Part shown: piece by piece, positions 31,717 to 42,262 of the stretch
How positions within the stretch are numbered: the first letter of the stretch is position 1
How the letters are laid out: each line of letters begins with the position of its first letter
Source of the DNA: Papaver somniferum
Lineage: Eukaryota; Streptophyta; Magnoliopsida; Ranunculales; Papaveraceae
Assembly: GCF_003573695.1 (NCBI RefSeq)
Contig: NW_020650859.1
Span: 2,232,001-2,296,000, forward strand
Direction: 5' to 3'
DNA length: 64,000 nt
The notes under the pieces: generated by a model
Databases searched by the model: none
What the model was told of the DNA's origin: nothing
What the model saw: only the letters and a program-made list of their open reading frames with translations
Program-made: the position numbers and the translations under genes

Positions 31717-33163
31717 GATTACATTGAATATTAAGAAAACAAAATTTTTTTGGCCTTCTTGTGATGAACGAAAGGTGAGAGATGAGATGTTTCCTGCTGG
31801 AATCTCAAGGCCAAGTAATGGGGTCAAATTATTGGGTGATGCGGTTAGCCTTGATGCTGGGTTTGTGAAGGGACTTTCTATTAAGAGAGCTGAGAAGGAA
31901 GTAGATTTAATACAAGTTTTACCCAAGCTCCTAGATCCTCAGAGTGAATTGTTACTCATTCGTTCGTGTATAGGCATCTCTAAGATGCTATTTGGGCTTC
32001 GCATTTGCTGTCCAGAATACACTACAGAAGCAGTGGATATTTTTGATAAAGGATCGAGGGAGGTGGTAGAGGGCATAGTGGTTTGTGGAGGTCCTTTCCT
32101 TGGGGATCTACAATGGAGGTTATCCACCCTACCTATTAGATATGTAGGCCTTGGCTTATACACTGCTAAAGAGGCGTCTTATTATGCTTTTCTGGCACCG
32201 CGTGTGCAATCCTGGGGTTTAAAAGATCACATATTAAGGGAGGGTGGAGTGGAAGGCATGGATGACAATTTTCATAAGGCTTTGGAGGCATTGCAAGCAA
32301 CTCTTCCTGATTATGACTTTAGCAGCTTCGCCAGTAAGGACACCGCCCCCCCTTAAAGCACAAAGTAACCTGGCGAGTGCTCTTTTTGGTAAAATGGTTA
32401 AAGACATGGATTGAGATTACGAGTTATCAGACAGGAAGAAAGTTGTCTTTGGTTGCTTACGAGCAGCGCACGCCCAATACTTCCTTCTCGTTATTCCGAT
32501 TGAGGGCCTTGGACAGAAGATGTCGCCCGTGGAGTACCGGTTCATCCTTAAGTACATGTTAATGATCCTTTTATACCCTTCTGATTCACGCTGCCCTGCT
32601 TGTTTCACAGGATGCTTAGACACATATGAGGAACATGCAATTCACTGTAAGGTAGATCACGGTTTTAAATATAGACATGATCATGTGCGAAATACCTTAT
32701 ATGATGTGTTATGGCGAGCGGGTATTTCAGCAAAGAAAGAAGCGGCTGTCAATTTTTTGACAAATCCATTGGAGGGGAGATCCACACTAAGGCCAGCAGA
32801 CGTACTTATTTTTGGATGGGATAACGGCAAACACGCATGTGTCGACCCACTGGGGTTTCTCCATGAATAGGCATTGGACATGGTACTTTTACAGTTGGCC
32901 AAGCAGCGTTGAGGGCTGCATCAGGTAAGGTAGCGAAGCATGAGAAAGCATGTATCGATAATGGACACGCTTTTATTCCCTTTGCTTTTGATACTTTTGG
33001 TTTCTTGGCTCCAGAGGCGATTAGACTCCTCAAAAAAGTTCAGAAAGTCATGCCCAGTAATGTCATGACCCCCGGTTCGAGAAAATTTATTTTTAAAAGA
33101 ATTGGTTTTGCAATTCAAAAAGGGCTTGCGGCGCAGCTTCTTGCTCGCTTGCCTAGTATGTAA
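31717..33163 (+). pseudogene. reverse-transcriptase gene, second part
   Basis: The reading continues directly from 19694 (GPELGI) once the insertion and one GATTA are ignored: TLNIKKTKFFWPSCDE, then ISRPSNGVKLLGDAVSLDAG, then LQWRLSTLPIRYVGLGLY. The frame then shifts near 32340 and meets an in-frame stop (Lys-Asp-Met-Asp-stop at 32413). It goes on with a zinc-finger-like CPAC...HAIHC pattern and RHDHVRNTLYDVLWRAGI. A LRPADVLIFGWDNGKHACVD motif precedes another shift near 32870. The end is FIPFAFDTFGFLAPEAI and IGFAIQKGLAAQLLARLPS, stop at 33163. The zinc finger plus RPAD motif resembles the C-terminal restriction-like endonuclease module of R2-type non-LTR elements; that link is inference. 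Confidence 0.78.
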
Positions 33164-33509
33164 GAATGATTGTCTGTTTTGATTATTTTAACTTGAACAA
33201 TATTATTATTTTGTATTTTAATTTTATCCTAAAAAATATTTTATATTCAAAAATAATGATAATAGGACCCGAAGGGGTTGTTAAGTTCGAAAAAGACCCT
33301 TGCGCCAAACATCTCCTCCTTCGAAAAAGACCCGAAGGGGTTGTTAGTTGACCAACACCAACCGAAATTTCCACCACCTACGGTGGCTCTGAATAAAAAT
33401 CAAACAGATCTTAACGTAAAACCCCCAAAATGCCCTCTATTTTTTTAATTTCATCTCACCTTCATATCTCTCTGGAAAAAAATCCATTCTTTCTCTCTGT
33501 CTCAGAGAG
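33164..33509 (+). promoter_or_regulatory. upstream and 5' leader region of the PAT16-like gene
   Basis: It contains a direct repeat (GACCCGAAGGGGTTGTTA) at about 33267 and 33329, spaced 62 bases. A CT-rich leader with TCTCTCTG motifs comes just before the ATG at 33510. No TATA box is evident. Confidence 0.4.
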
Positions 33510-35936
33510 ATGGGGCAGAGAAGAACAGTATCAATACCAATTATACTAGTTCTAAGTGTAATTGGTTACATGTATTACACAACCATATTCATCTTCATTG
33601 AGAATTGGTTAGGTGGTCTTAATACTTCTCATGGGATTCTTAATGGTGTTGCTTTCACCATAACTACTATAATCTGTATTGTTACTTATTGTATCGCTAT
33701 TTGTAAAGATCCTGGTGGCGTTCCTTCTAATTTCTTGCCTGATGTTGAAGATTCTCAAACTCCTATTCAAGAAATCAAAAGAAAGGTCTGTTTTTTTTTT
33801 AAAACCTTTTTTGATTGTTTAATGGCTGATTTGGTTTGAAATTAGGGGTTTTAATATTGGTTTTGTTAGATGGGGATTGATTAGAATCGTGGGTTTTTGT
33901 TGGAAGTTGAATTTGGATTTGGGTTTGAGATTTTCAGCTGATTGTGGAAATTTAGGTTTTTGAGAAAACCCTTAGAGAAATATAAAGGTGATTATAACTT
34001 AACATTCATAATTGTGGAATTTATAGGGAGTTTGTTCTTGGGAGATATTGGCTTTGAATCTGGATTGAGTTCAGGTTGATTGTAAATGGTGGATTTTGGG
34101 GATTCGGGGGAGTGTTTTTGACTGGGGATTCTTAAGACGTTTAGATTTTAGAGACATACAAAATGGGGAGAATCTGAAAATTCAAGGAATTTTTCAATCA
34201 GTATCTTCGATTTCTAGACCATAAACATTTTTGTAGTTTCGTGATTGTTAGGTTTTCTTATAGAATCTAAGGGTTTAGCTTTCTAATTTCAATATCAGAA
34301 CTTCGCTACAGAGGTTGACTCACACAGCTCTTCCTATTCATGGTGAAGCCACGTATAGAATCAATTATCTAATACAGTAGTTCGTAGGAATAGCTTGATT
34401 GATATGGGGATTAGTGATGGATGTATACATTTTGAACGCTCAGTTGGTCTCGGTAGTTAATTAGCTAATGTCCTATCACCTATACGAGGCAAGTTTGTTG
34501 ATAAACAATTTGTATCAACATATATTGCTGATGTAATAAATAACCGGTTCTCTTATCATACTGAGAGATGTATGGAGATGTTCTGAATTTGAGTTGGATC
34601 TGGAATTGGAGTCTGTATTTGTTGGTTCACGAGTGTTGTTAAGTTGTCCTGTGCAAAATCTTACTTGGTTGTCTTGAATCCTGTTACAGGGTGGGGATTT
34701 GAGATATTGTCAGAAGTGCTCGTGCTATAAACCTCCCCGCGCACATCATTGTCGTGTTTGCAAGAGATGTGTTTTACGAATGGTGAGGATGGCCATAATT
34801 GTATACCTTGGTTAACTTCTATTTGGACCTTCGCGACTGTTTAGATTTCTGAATTACAATCTTTGCATTGCAGGACCACCATTGTATCTGGATCAATAAC
34901 TGTGTGGGTCATGCAAACTATAAGATTTTCTTTGTCTTTGTTCTGTATGCTGTAATTGCATGCATTCACTCACTGGTATGCTTTAAAACTTCATTCCTAA
35001 TTTGCTTTCTTTTCCCCCCGGAATAAAAATAAGATTCAATTGCAAGGTTCTACAGCGGCTGATGCCACTGCGATAAAGCTGAAGTAAGAGGATGAAGTTT
35101 TGGGTTTTAAAATTGATGCTATTATTTGTTTTCAGATTTTGTTTGTGGGTTGTGTTCTTGATGATGCTGAAAAGGATGGTCAACTAGAAGATGGCTCCTC
35201 CAGAATCCATTTTGTAAGTTACGACAGCAACCTGCTATTTATCTTGTAGGGAGTACTTTAATTGATCACTTAGGGTCCGTTTTCTGCAGATTATTTCTGG
35301 GGTGTTGGTTGTTCCATTAGGGACTGCGTTAAGTATTCTACTCGGCTGGCATGTCTACCTTATTCTGCAAAACAAAACCACAATAGAGGTGTGACAAAAA
35401 CTTCTTTTTTTCTTAATGTTTTTCTTGTTTGCAAGTTCGCCTTCTAATTATCATTAGTAATTTACATCAATCTCAGTACCACGAAGGAGTGAGAGCAACA
35501 TGGCTTGCAGAGAAGGTTGGAAACGTATATAGGCATCCATATGATCTTGGTCCCTACCAAAATCTAACAACAGTAAGAATCTTAGTTCGTGCAATTTGAC
35601 TCTTTGATTTTACTTATTGTCACTCTTGCGAGTTTCATTCATTTGATATATTGAGAATTCACTTACACATTGTCACACCACTTGCACAAACCCCACAAGG
35701 CGCAATATGAATTCTCTTTATTGTGTTTTAGCCTCTTTTGTTCCTTCTTTTGTGATTTCTGCTTTTGGAAAGCATTTGATCATACAAGGTTTAAATAAAC
35801 CATCCTTGTTTAACGTTTATTCTAGGTTCTGGGACCAAACGTTTTCACGTGGGTCTTACCTACCTCAAGACATATTGGTTCTGGTATACGTTTTCGAACA
35901 TCCTATGACAACACAGATTCATCATCAGCAAGATGA
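33510..35936 (+). CDS. PAT16: DHHC-type protein S-acyltransferase, PAT16-like (7 exons, 284 aa)
   Basis: Exons 33510-33785, 34690-34782, 34874-34975, 35136-35213, 35290-35388, 35477-35572 and 35826-35936 all have GT-AG introns in phase 0 and join into 284 codons plus stop. The family attaches palmitate to cysteines of membrane-associated proteins. Two N-terminal transmembrane helices are followed by the cysteine-rich domain ([20 protein letters not shown], then the catalytic DHHC at the start of exon 3). Two more helices follow, with the TTxE motif (NKTTIE). The C-terminus GSGIRFRT is typical of plant PAT16. The length matches Arabidopsis PAT16 (about 286 aa). The exon-intron design is intact with no lesions, so this is a working host gene. 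The membrane address (ER, Golgi or plasma membrane) cannot be read from sequence. Confidence 0.93.
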
Positions 35937-36400
35937 TAAAACTTCCTTTTTTGGCTTTGCTGCGGCTTTTAGAGAAGTGGTCTGGAAGCTACTAAATCTA
36001 AACCTCGAAGAGATGAAACTGACTCTGACATATGGTGGGTGTGGTCCATTTCAACCAGTCCATTCGTGTATATTACTACTGGGTTATCTCGCGGAAGAAT
36101 GAAACGAAGCGAGTGCCCTTGTCTATCATCATACATGATACACAAATTACTGCACACAAGTTGACCATTTGATGTTCATATTAACAGAAAGCTCATCTAC
36201 TAGTAGGCTTAAGAATGATTCATGCAGTGTTTTTGAAACGTAGTTTTCCGGTCTCAGGGTACTACTATGCATCTAGCATTCTGCTCCAAAAAACTGAGCT
36301 TTGTTACAGATTTCCCCTTTTCTTGTGTTCATTTTTGCCATTTTCTTTTCGGAGTAGAGCAGAGAAGATTGTAATTTCTTGCAATATTGTACAATAAACT
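35937..36400 (+). other. 3' UTR of the PAT16-like gene
   Basis: Non-coding sequence after the stop at 35936. A possible polyadenylation signal AATAAA lies at 36393-36398, after a T-rich stretch. Confidence 0.45.
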
Positions 36401-36969
36401 GTTTTTTTTTCTTCGAATCACTCACCGAAACGAATTTGGCTTTGTTCTCCTTGGGTATGGTAAAATACAGATTCTCCAAGCCATCAACATGTTAGGCGTT
36501 TTTGGCACCACACCATGTTTCTTTACAAAAATCTGAAGGTGATATATAACTTTGTTTATTTTTACATGTAGACGATTCCTGATTGAAAACTACTTCAATA
36601 GTAACTCCTGATAAACTGGGACAGTAATAATTTGGACCCAGAAAATCATATAGTTCTTAATTTTTTGTGAGGATGATTTACAAAACAATACGTGACCTTA
36701 CAGTACTGATAAAACAAAAGCAATTAGAAATCCAAATAATACTACAAAAAGTTATTATGATGGAAGCACTGAAGCCCTTTATTCCACAATTTAGAACGAC
36801 TAATACGACGTCTCAGTAGTCAGTACCCACAAATGGTGTCTCGCGTGCATCAACTTGACATATCCGGCTCCAGCCTTTCGGGCTGCATAACAAATTTCTT
36901 CACACTACAAGTAACATTCCTCGATAAAAACGGTTTGCTTGAACGTTGGTTGTATTATCTTCTCCTGCT
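36401..36969. other. gene-free stretch with a partial duplicate of the next ORF
   Basis: No gene. On the minus strand, about 36840-36960 repeats the end of the following ORF imperfectly: a Cys-Tyr-Ala-Ala-Arg-Lys-Ala core, and the motif GCTTGAACGTTGGTTGTA at 36938, also seen at 37172. Confidence 0.4.
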
Positions 36970-37479
36970 CTAGTGATTTGAAGACATTACCATGTCTTCT
37001 GTGCATCGACAGACATCTCTGACTCGTGCCTTCCGAGCTGCATAACAAGATCCTTCACTGTTGCGCGAACCCCAACCTTTTGGACCAAATCTTGCATCAT
37101 CTTTGTTGGGAGTCAACTCTGCAGTGTTCACAGCCAGTATTGGAAATATTCCTCTGTACAAACGGTTCTTGGCTTGAACGTTGGTTGTACTATCCTCAGC
37201 AAATTCCGGCGTGCCCATTGCTTGAGTGACAGTCAAAGGAGTATTTCTCAAAAATCTTAGCCCATCAAGTTCCTTGCAAGGAACCCAATTACTAGGAACT
37301 GTATGATCACTCATCCATGGTTCTTCACCGGCTGCTTGACCTACAATACCACAAGACTTTATAAGTTTTGATGACAAATCTAAAACTTGTTTCTCGAGAG
37401 CTTGCTTATCTTCAAGGAACTCTGTTTCCTTGTCTTTAAAGGTGATAGCAAGTAGCAACCTCTTGATCAATTTGATCAA
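36970..37479 (-). CDS. hypothetical protein (169 aa), unrecognised
   Basis: A single 169-codon frame on the minus strand. The first 40 residues (FKDKETEFLEDKQALEKQVL) have a coiled-coil-like charge and leucine pattern. The rest has no recognised domain and ends in a Cys-Arg-rich stretch. Its upstream edge has the palindrome TTGATCAATTTGATCAA at 37462-37478. Part of its 3' end is duplicated just downstream on the same strand. It may be an exon of a decayed gene rather than a whole protein. Confidence 0.3.
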   Translation of the reverse strand: MIKLIKRLLLAITFKDKETEFLEDKQALEKQVLDLSSKLIKSCGIVGQAAGEEPWMSDHTVPSNWVPCKELDGLRFLRNTPLTVTQAMGTPEFAEDSTTNVQAKNRLYRGIFPILAVNTAELTPNKDDARFGPKGWGSRNSEGSCYAARKARVRDVCRCTEDMVMSSNH

Positions 37480-37789
37480 TCGGAATTGGTGTGATGTTTA
37501 AAAGTAAGACTGAAACTAAAAAATGACAAGTAACTGTAGCTTAATAAGCATGGTGATTTGACAAAAATAACAGTCAGGAAATGATCCACATACCAGACAC
37601 TAGGGACTACAAAAGAGACTTGAATAGGTTCCACCAATTCCGTTCATAATTGCATGTTGAAGGGAGATTCTTCTCATTCTATGACAAAATTTGTGCCACT
37701 ACAGAATATGGGTACAGAAGTGTCAAGGCCCGAGCAGCAAATTTTAGTGGAATTATCAATTTCTTACAATTGCTTCACTGCAATTTTTA
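37480..37789. other. gene-free stretch
   Basis: Nothing recognised. Possible 3' flank of the FKBP-like pseudogene. Confidence 0.35.
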
Positions 37790-38748
37790 CCTGGTGGCAG
37801 CAGCTTTGGCTTCCTCTATTTATCTCTTATCTTCTTCTTTACTCGCAGCGCCCGTCCTCCTCTGCCTCTTCAGTTCACTGATTTGATACTGAATACAATA
37901 AATTATCTAAAGAAAGTATTTGTAATTGACGTTTGGAACAAAACAAAGGACTAGCTGATAAAATAAAAGGAGCTACAACTTAAACTAGACATGTCCTTCC
38001 ATCTAAAACACTATCGATATCAGAGCCTTTCTCTGACCTGCAACTTACAAACTCAACCTTGGGATCAGTGTTGCACTGTATAAATCACGCGGACATTTTA
38101 GCATCAATATGAAAAGCATTGAAAAATGAGGATGCTTCGGACACCCATTCTAGCAGGCCTTTTCTGCAAGAACTAAACATTTTCTCAGTACCCTAATCTC
38201 GACCAAGGAATAAATGGACTATGTTTTGTCGATGCCCAAGATAGGAGATATGTCAAAACTTAAACATACCAGGAAGCAAAATAGTATACTTTGGGGATGG
38301 TGGAGAACCAGCACTTCCATAGGCATAAGTCGGCTTACAAATGGCTTTTACAACTTCATCAATCTAAAAGAAAGAAAAGTGTGTGATGAATGGACAAGTT
38401 TTTGCTAAAGCATAACAAAGTCCCAAAGAAAAGCACCTTCATAGTTGTCAAAGCTAAATCTTGCGCTTTGGTCACCGCTCCATTTCCAACCTCAAACGAG
38501 AATAATCTTCATGACTAGTGACAAAAACTTCACCCGTTTCAGAAATCAACAAATCAAGTCATGCTTCTTCATAGTCATTCATAAAGTAAGAGTAAAAACA
38601 AAACAAAAAACATAACATCAAAATGAAAATTACCATGGATGAGTGGAAAGTTATCAGCTCGACCCCACTTTAGTGCCTTGTGTCTCCATACCTCCATCTC
38701 CAGACAAACCAACAGGGTCATAAGTAAGTTCTACCATGGTATACGGAA
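37790..38748 (-). pseudogene. decayed copy of FKBP20-1, introns retained
   Basis: Minus-strand blocks match all five exons of the intact gene at 41120-42233 in order. The exon-1-like block is about 38632-38745 (TCCATCTCCAGACAAA shared). The exon-2-like block is 38440-38560 (TTTCCAACCTCAAACGA shared), exon 3 is 38268-38360 (GCACTTCCATAGGC shared), exon 4 is 37990-38080 and exon 5 is 37795-37877 (CTGCCTCTTCAGTTCACTGA shared). Intron positions are kept, so it arose by DNA duplication, not retrocopying. Start codon, frames and several splice sites are lost and the lysine-rich tail is degraded. It ends a few bases from the stop codon of the PPR gene. Confidence 0.82.
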
Positions 38749-38756
38749 CAAACCTT

Positions 38757-40559
38757 CTAGGCATATGCCTTTATGTCCTGTTGCTCAAAAAACCTTTCTT
38801 CCTCCAGATTACTACTTGCACTGCTGCTGCTAGTTTCTGACAAGGCAAGAATTGGTTTGGCGAAACAACTGAAATTCTCTAGTTGATCCACCGACAGTTT
38901 GGTCTTAAACAACGAAATTACATTATTGCTGGGAACAAATCCTCTTTCAAGCATTTCATGATAAAATTGCTTTGCTTTATCAATCTCTTCTTCCTCAATG
39001 AAACCTTGAATGATGATGCAATATGTGATAGCATCAGGTAAGCAGCCATTCTTTTCCATTTCAATGAAGATTCTCTCAGCCTCAAATGGCATCCCTTTCT
39101 TGCATAGGCCATCGATCATTATGGCATATGTTCTAACATCCGGCATAAATCTTTTATTACGGAGTTCACAAAATAATTTCCTTGCGCTTACAAGTTCCCC
39201 AGCTTTGAACAAGCCATCAATGGCTATATTGTATGTATACAGATCAGCTTCTAAACCATTATCCTCCACAAAATACAAAAGTTCGATTGCTTTGTCAAAT
39301 TCATGATTCTTGAAGAGCCCGTCCAACAATGCATTACATGTGGTTAGGCTCAACGGCTGTCCGCAGGATTTAATATTGTTGAAAAAGTCTACTGCAGTTC
39401 TAATCTTTCCAATCCGGCTGAGTCCAGCTATTAGCGTGCTGTAAGTATATCCGTTGGGTTCCAAACCCTTTTCTTGCATTTCGTGGAAGACTTGAATAGC
39501 TTCATCCAATCTGCGATTCATGCAGTACCCATTAATCATCGAATTATAAGTTACTACACTAGGCTCCATGCCTAACTTACTCATAAGCTCAAAGACCCAA
39601 CATTCACCTCTCACTATCCCTGCTTTACAGTAAGAATCTATCAGTACTGTGAATGCTACCATGTCCGGTGATATCCCTTTACCCACCATCTGATCAAAAT
39701 ATTCTCTCGCTTCCATCCACAAACCATACTGACATAAAGCATGAATTAAACATGTATAAGTGACAACATCAGCTGAAATTCCTCGACTCAACATCTCATT
39801 AAAGAGTCTCATTGCTTCACTTACCCGGCCGACATTACAAAACCCATGAATCAATGAATTGTAAGTAATCAAATTAGGCCGGCATTTCCATTTCACCATA
39901 TTCATATGCAATTCTAGAGCAAGACCAACTTCCCCAATCCTACAAAGCCCACATATAAGAGTCCCATAAGAAACAGCATTCGGCCGAACACCCCTCTCAG
40001 TCATTTTCTCAAACACCTCAACCGCATGCCTTATCAGTCCCTGCATACACAATCCCTTAATCAGAGTGGTATAAACTACAGTATCAGGCTCATAACCCCT
40101 CTTAATCATTTCACCAAACACACAGAACCCACAATCAACATCACCTGATTTACAAAAACAGTTAATCAGAATGCTTAATGTAAACAAATCCGGCTGAATT
40201 CCGACCATACTCATCATTTTGCACATCATAACAACAGCTGAATGATATTTGTTCTTTGAAACTGAAGTTAACAGATGATTGAATGTATAAACAGATGGCA
40301 AAGGCTTCACTGAAACCATTTGATCAAAATAACACTTTGCAATATCAAGATTTTTAATCTCCCCAGACTTGCATTGGTCCCTTATGAAACGCTCAAATGG
40401 AGGAGTTGCTGTTCTTCTTCCTCTTTCTGAACCATTAAAGTGTCTGACAAGTTTTATTAGGAACAGAGGATGATGGTGATAACTGAAGCATGATACTCTC
40501 CTGGAGATGAAGTTCATGTTTAAGTTTTCACATTTTTGCTTGGTTTTAGTAGGAACCAA
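38757..40559 (-). CDS. pentatricopeptide repeat protein, P class, restorer-like (600 aa)
   Basis: An intronless 600-codon frame. Thirteen consecutive 35-residue PPR motifs run from about residue 85 to 540 (for example DVVTYTCLIHALCQYGLWME and NLITYNSLIHGFCNVGRVSE), with no E or DYW domain. It is therefore a pure P-class protein of the restorer-of-fertility-like type. Such proteins bind organelle RNA base by base to guide cleavage, stability or translation. The basic N-terminus, especially from a second Met at residue 15 (MNFISRRVSCFSYHHH), looks like a mitochondrial presequence, so either Met may start. The Ser-rich tail (SETSSSSASS) is not repeat. The frame has no lesions. It lies between the FKBP20-1 gene and its dead copy, in the same orientation. 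Confidence 0.93.
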   Translation of the reverse strand: MVPTKTKQKCENLNMNFISRRVSCFSYHHHPLFLIKLVRHFNGSERGRRTATPPFERFIRDQCKSGEIKNLDIAKCYFDQMVSVKPLPSVYTFNHLLTSVSKNKYHSAVVMMCKMMSMVGIQPDLFTLSILINCFCKSGDVDCGFCVFGEMIKRGYEPDTVVYTTLIKGLCMQGLIRHAVEVFEKMTERGVRPNAVSYGTLICGLCRIGEVGLALELHMNMVKWKCRPNLITYNSLIHGFCNVGRVSEAMRLFNEMLSRGISADVVTYTCLIHALCQYGLWMEAREYFDQMVGKGISPDMVAFTVLIDSYCKAGIVRGECWVFELMSKLGMEPSVVTYNSMINGYCMNRRLDEAIQVFHEMQEKGLEPNGYTYSTLIAGLSRIGKIRTAVDFFNNIKSCGQPLSLTTCNALLDGLFKNHEFDKAIELLYFVEDNGLEADLYTYNIAIDGLFKAGELVSARKLFCELRNKRFMPDVRTYAIMIDGLCKKGMPFEAERIFIEMEKNGCLPDAITYCIIIQGFIEEEEIDKAKQFYHEMLERGFVPSNNVISLFKTKLSVDQLENFSCFAKPILALSETSSSSASSNLEEERFFEQQDIKAYA

Positions 40560-41119
40560 GGAGGAGGATGATACTTGGAGAATACTCCCCCTTCCATGAT
40601 GAATGCTATTTTTTCTTTCATAATTTGCTCTGTATTGGTACTAAATCGGAAGTTATTGGGTCTGACTCGGGATCTGTGTGGTCTGTGGAGACATGTCTCA
40701 GCGCATACATCTGACTCAGAAGTGGTATAATTTTGTGCCTGACTCGTAGGTCAGGCATCTGACTGGATTCAAAAGCTTTTTAGTTTTTATAGCCCCATTG
40801 TTTCATAACTTTTGAGGCGGATCTCACAAGTCAGATTCAGCTACGCTGAGTCAGATTCAGACGAGTCAGACAAGTCAGATTAAATGAGTCAGACGAGTCA
40901 TAAAAAACATTTGTTAAGCACCAGAAATGGAACATTCATCAAGAATTTCAGCACATTCCCTATGCAAGCTCATATAGTCGTGCTCAAGTAAGAATTACAT
41001 TGTCATAGATTTGAAACCAAACCATAGTCGTTGCAGCAAAATTATGGACTAATACATAGGTAACTTTCTTCAGATACAAAGAGACTAGTGCAGATGTCCC
41101 GATTAGCCAGGTTGAAGTC
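40560..41119. repeat. upstream region of the PPR gene with TGACTC/GAGTCA cluster
   Basis: Between 40660 and 40910 the left half has repeated TCTGACTC and the right half repeated GAGTCAGA, so the block is an imperfect inverted repeat of short motifs. Several are full TGAGTCA sites, the core recognised by GCN4/AP-1-type bZIP factors. This region would hold the PPR promoter (to the right of 40559 on the minus strand) and the 3' end of FKBP20-1. Confidence 0.45.
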
Positions 41120-42233
41120 TTATTTTCCTTTTCCTTTTCCCTTTCCAGGACCTTTCTTAGCGTCCATTTTGGCTTGCACACGAGCGGCTGCAGCAGCTTT
41201 GGCTTCTTCTCTTTTCTTCTTCTCTTCTTCCTTGGTCGCAGCAGCCATCTCTCTCTGCCTCTTCAGTTCACTGATATGAAATGAACAGGAAGTCTTCAAT
41301 AAACACTCTAGTGAAATAAAGTTTTAAAGCGACAGTTTGAACCAAAAGAAAACTGCTCAATAAAGTACTGAAATTGATGTACTACTTACTCTAAACGCGC
41401 CCTTTCATCCGATACACTAGCGACATTAGAGCCTTTCCTTGGTCTGCATGCCACCAACTCTACCTCGAAAACAAGAGTTGACCTGTATAATACACATACT
41501 CCCACTTTTAGCATCAGTATGATTAGCATAGGCTGCATTGCGAGCAATAACGATGTTTGAAGACATTTTTTCCAAGCACTTGGACATTTTTAACAGTACT
41601 CAGATCTCAACGAGGTATAGATTGTAATATTGTATAAATTTATACCTTGTTTGGCCAAGAGGTCGGTCTTAACTTATGAGTACCAGGAAGACGAAAAAAA
41701 AACAACATTACTTACTCTGGAGGGATTTCTGGGGGAGAACCGGCACTTCCATAGGCGTATTCCGGCTTACAAACTATTTTCGCAACTTCACCAGTCTATA
41801 AGAGTAGAAACACTAAGAGCAATGGACGATTTATCGCTTCAACAACGCAAAATCTAACAAAGATCAAAAGAAAAGCACCTTCATGGTTTTTAAGGCTAAA
41901 TCCCAGGCCTTGATCACAGCTCCCTTTCCAACCTCAAACGAAAAAATAGTATTGTCTTCATGGGTAGTGTCGAAAACTTCACCCGTTTCAGCAAGAGTGC
42001 CTTCATAATGGACTGCACAACACCATAAAATCATACATCTTTTATGATTCCACCTTAGTCATCTATAATCGACAAGTAAGGGCAACCAAAAAGAAACAGC
42101 ACAACATCGAAACAAAATTACCATCAACAAGTGGAAAGCTCTCAGTTGGACCAGTTGCATCAGGTTTGGCTTGCCTTATAATGGTCTTAATAACACCTCC
42201 ATCCCCAGACAAATCAATTTCGTTACCACCCAT
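41120..42233 (-). CDS. FKBP20-1: FKBP-type peptidyl-prolyl isomerase FKBP20-1 (5 exons, 189 aa)
   Basis: Exons, in order on the minus strand: 42233-42122, 42012-41879, 41795-41716, 41482-41390, 41270-41120. All have GT-AG introns, giving 189 codons plus stop, against about 190 in Arabidopsis. Residues ~30-125 form one FKBP domain that catalyses proline cis-trans isomerisation. The FKBP12 pocket residues are present: Tyr in VHYEG, Phe-Asp in VFDTT, Phe in FSFEVG, Val-Ile in GAVIKAW, the Trp, Tyr in YAYG and Phe in LVFEVEL. The C-terminal third is an Ala/Lys/Glu helix ending GPGKGKGKGK, a likely nuclear, RNA-linked tail. The rice homologue is reported to work with a splicing factor. An AG acceptor (TTTAGCAG) ends at 42255, 22 bases before the ATG, which suggests an intron in the 5' UTR. 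It is intact and the source of the copy at 37790. Confidence 0.92.
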
Positions 42234-42262
42234 TACTTCTGGAGTTCGAAATACCCTGCTAA

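Noticed and set aside
35707..36102. 131-codon frame at the PAT16 3' end
   Set aside because: It runs from intron 6 through the last exon into the 3' UTR in another frame; the spliced gene explains the sequence.
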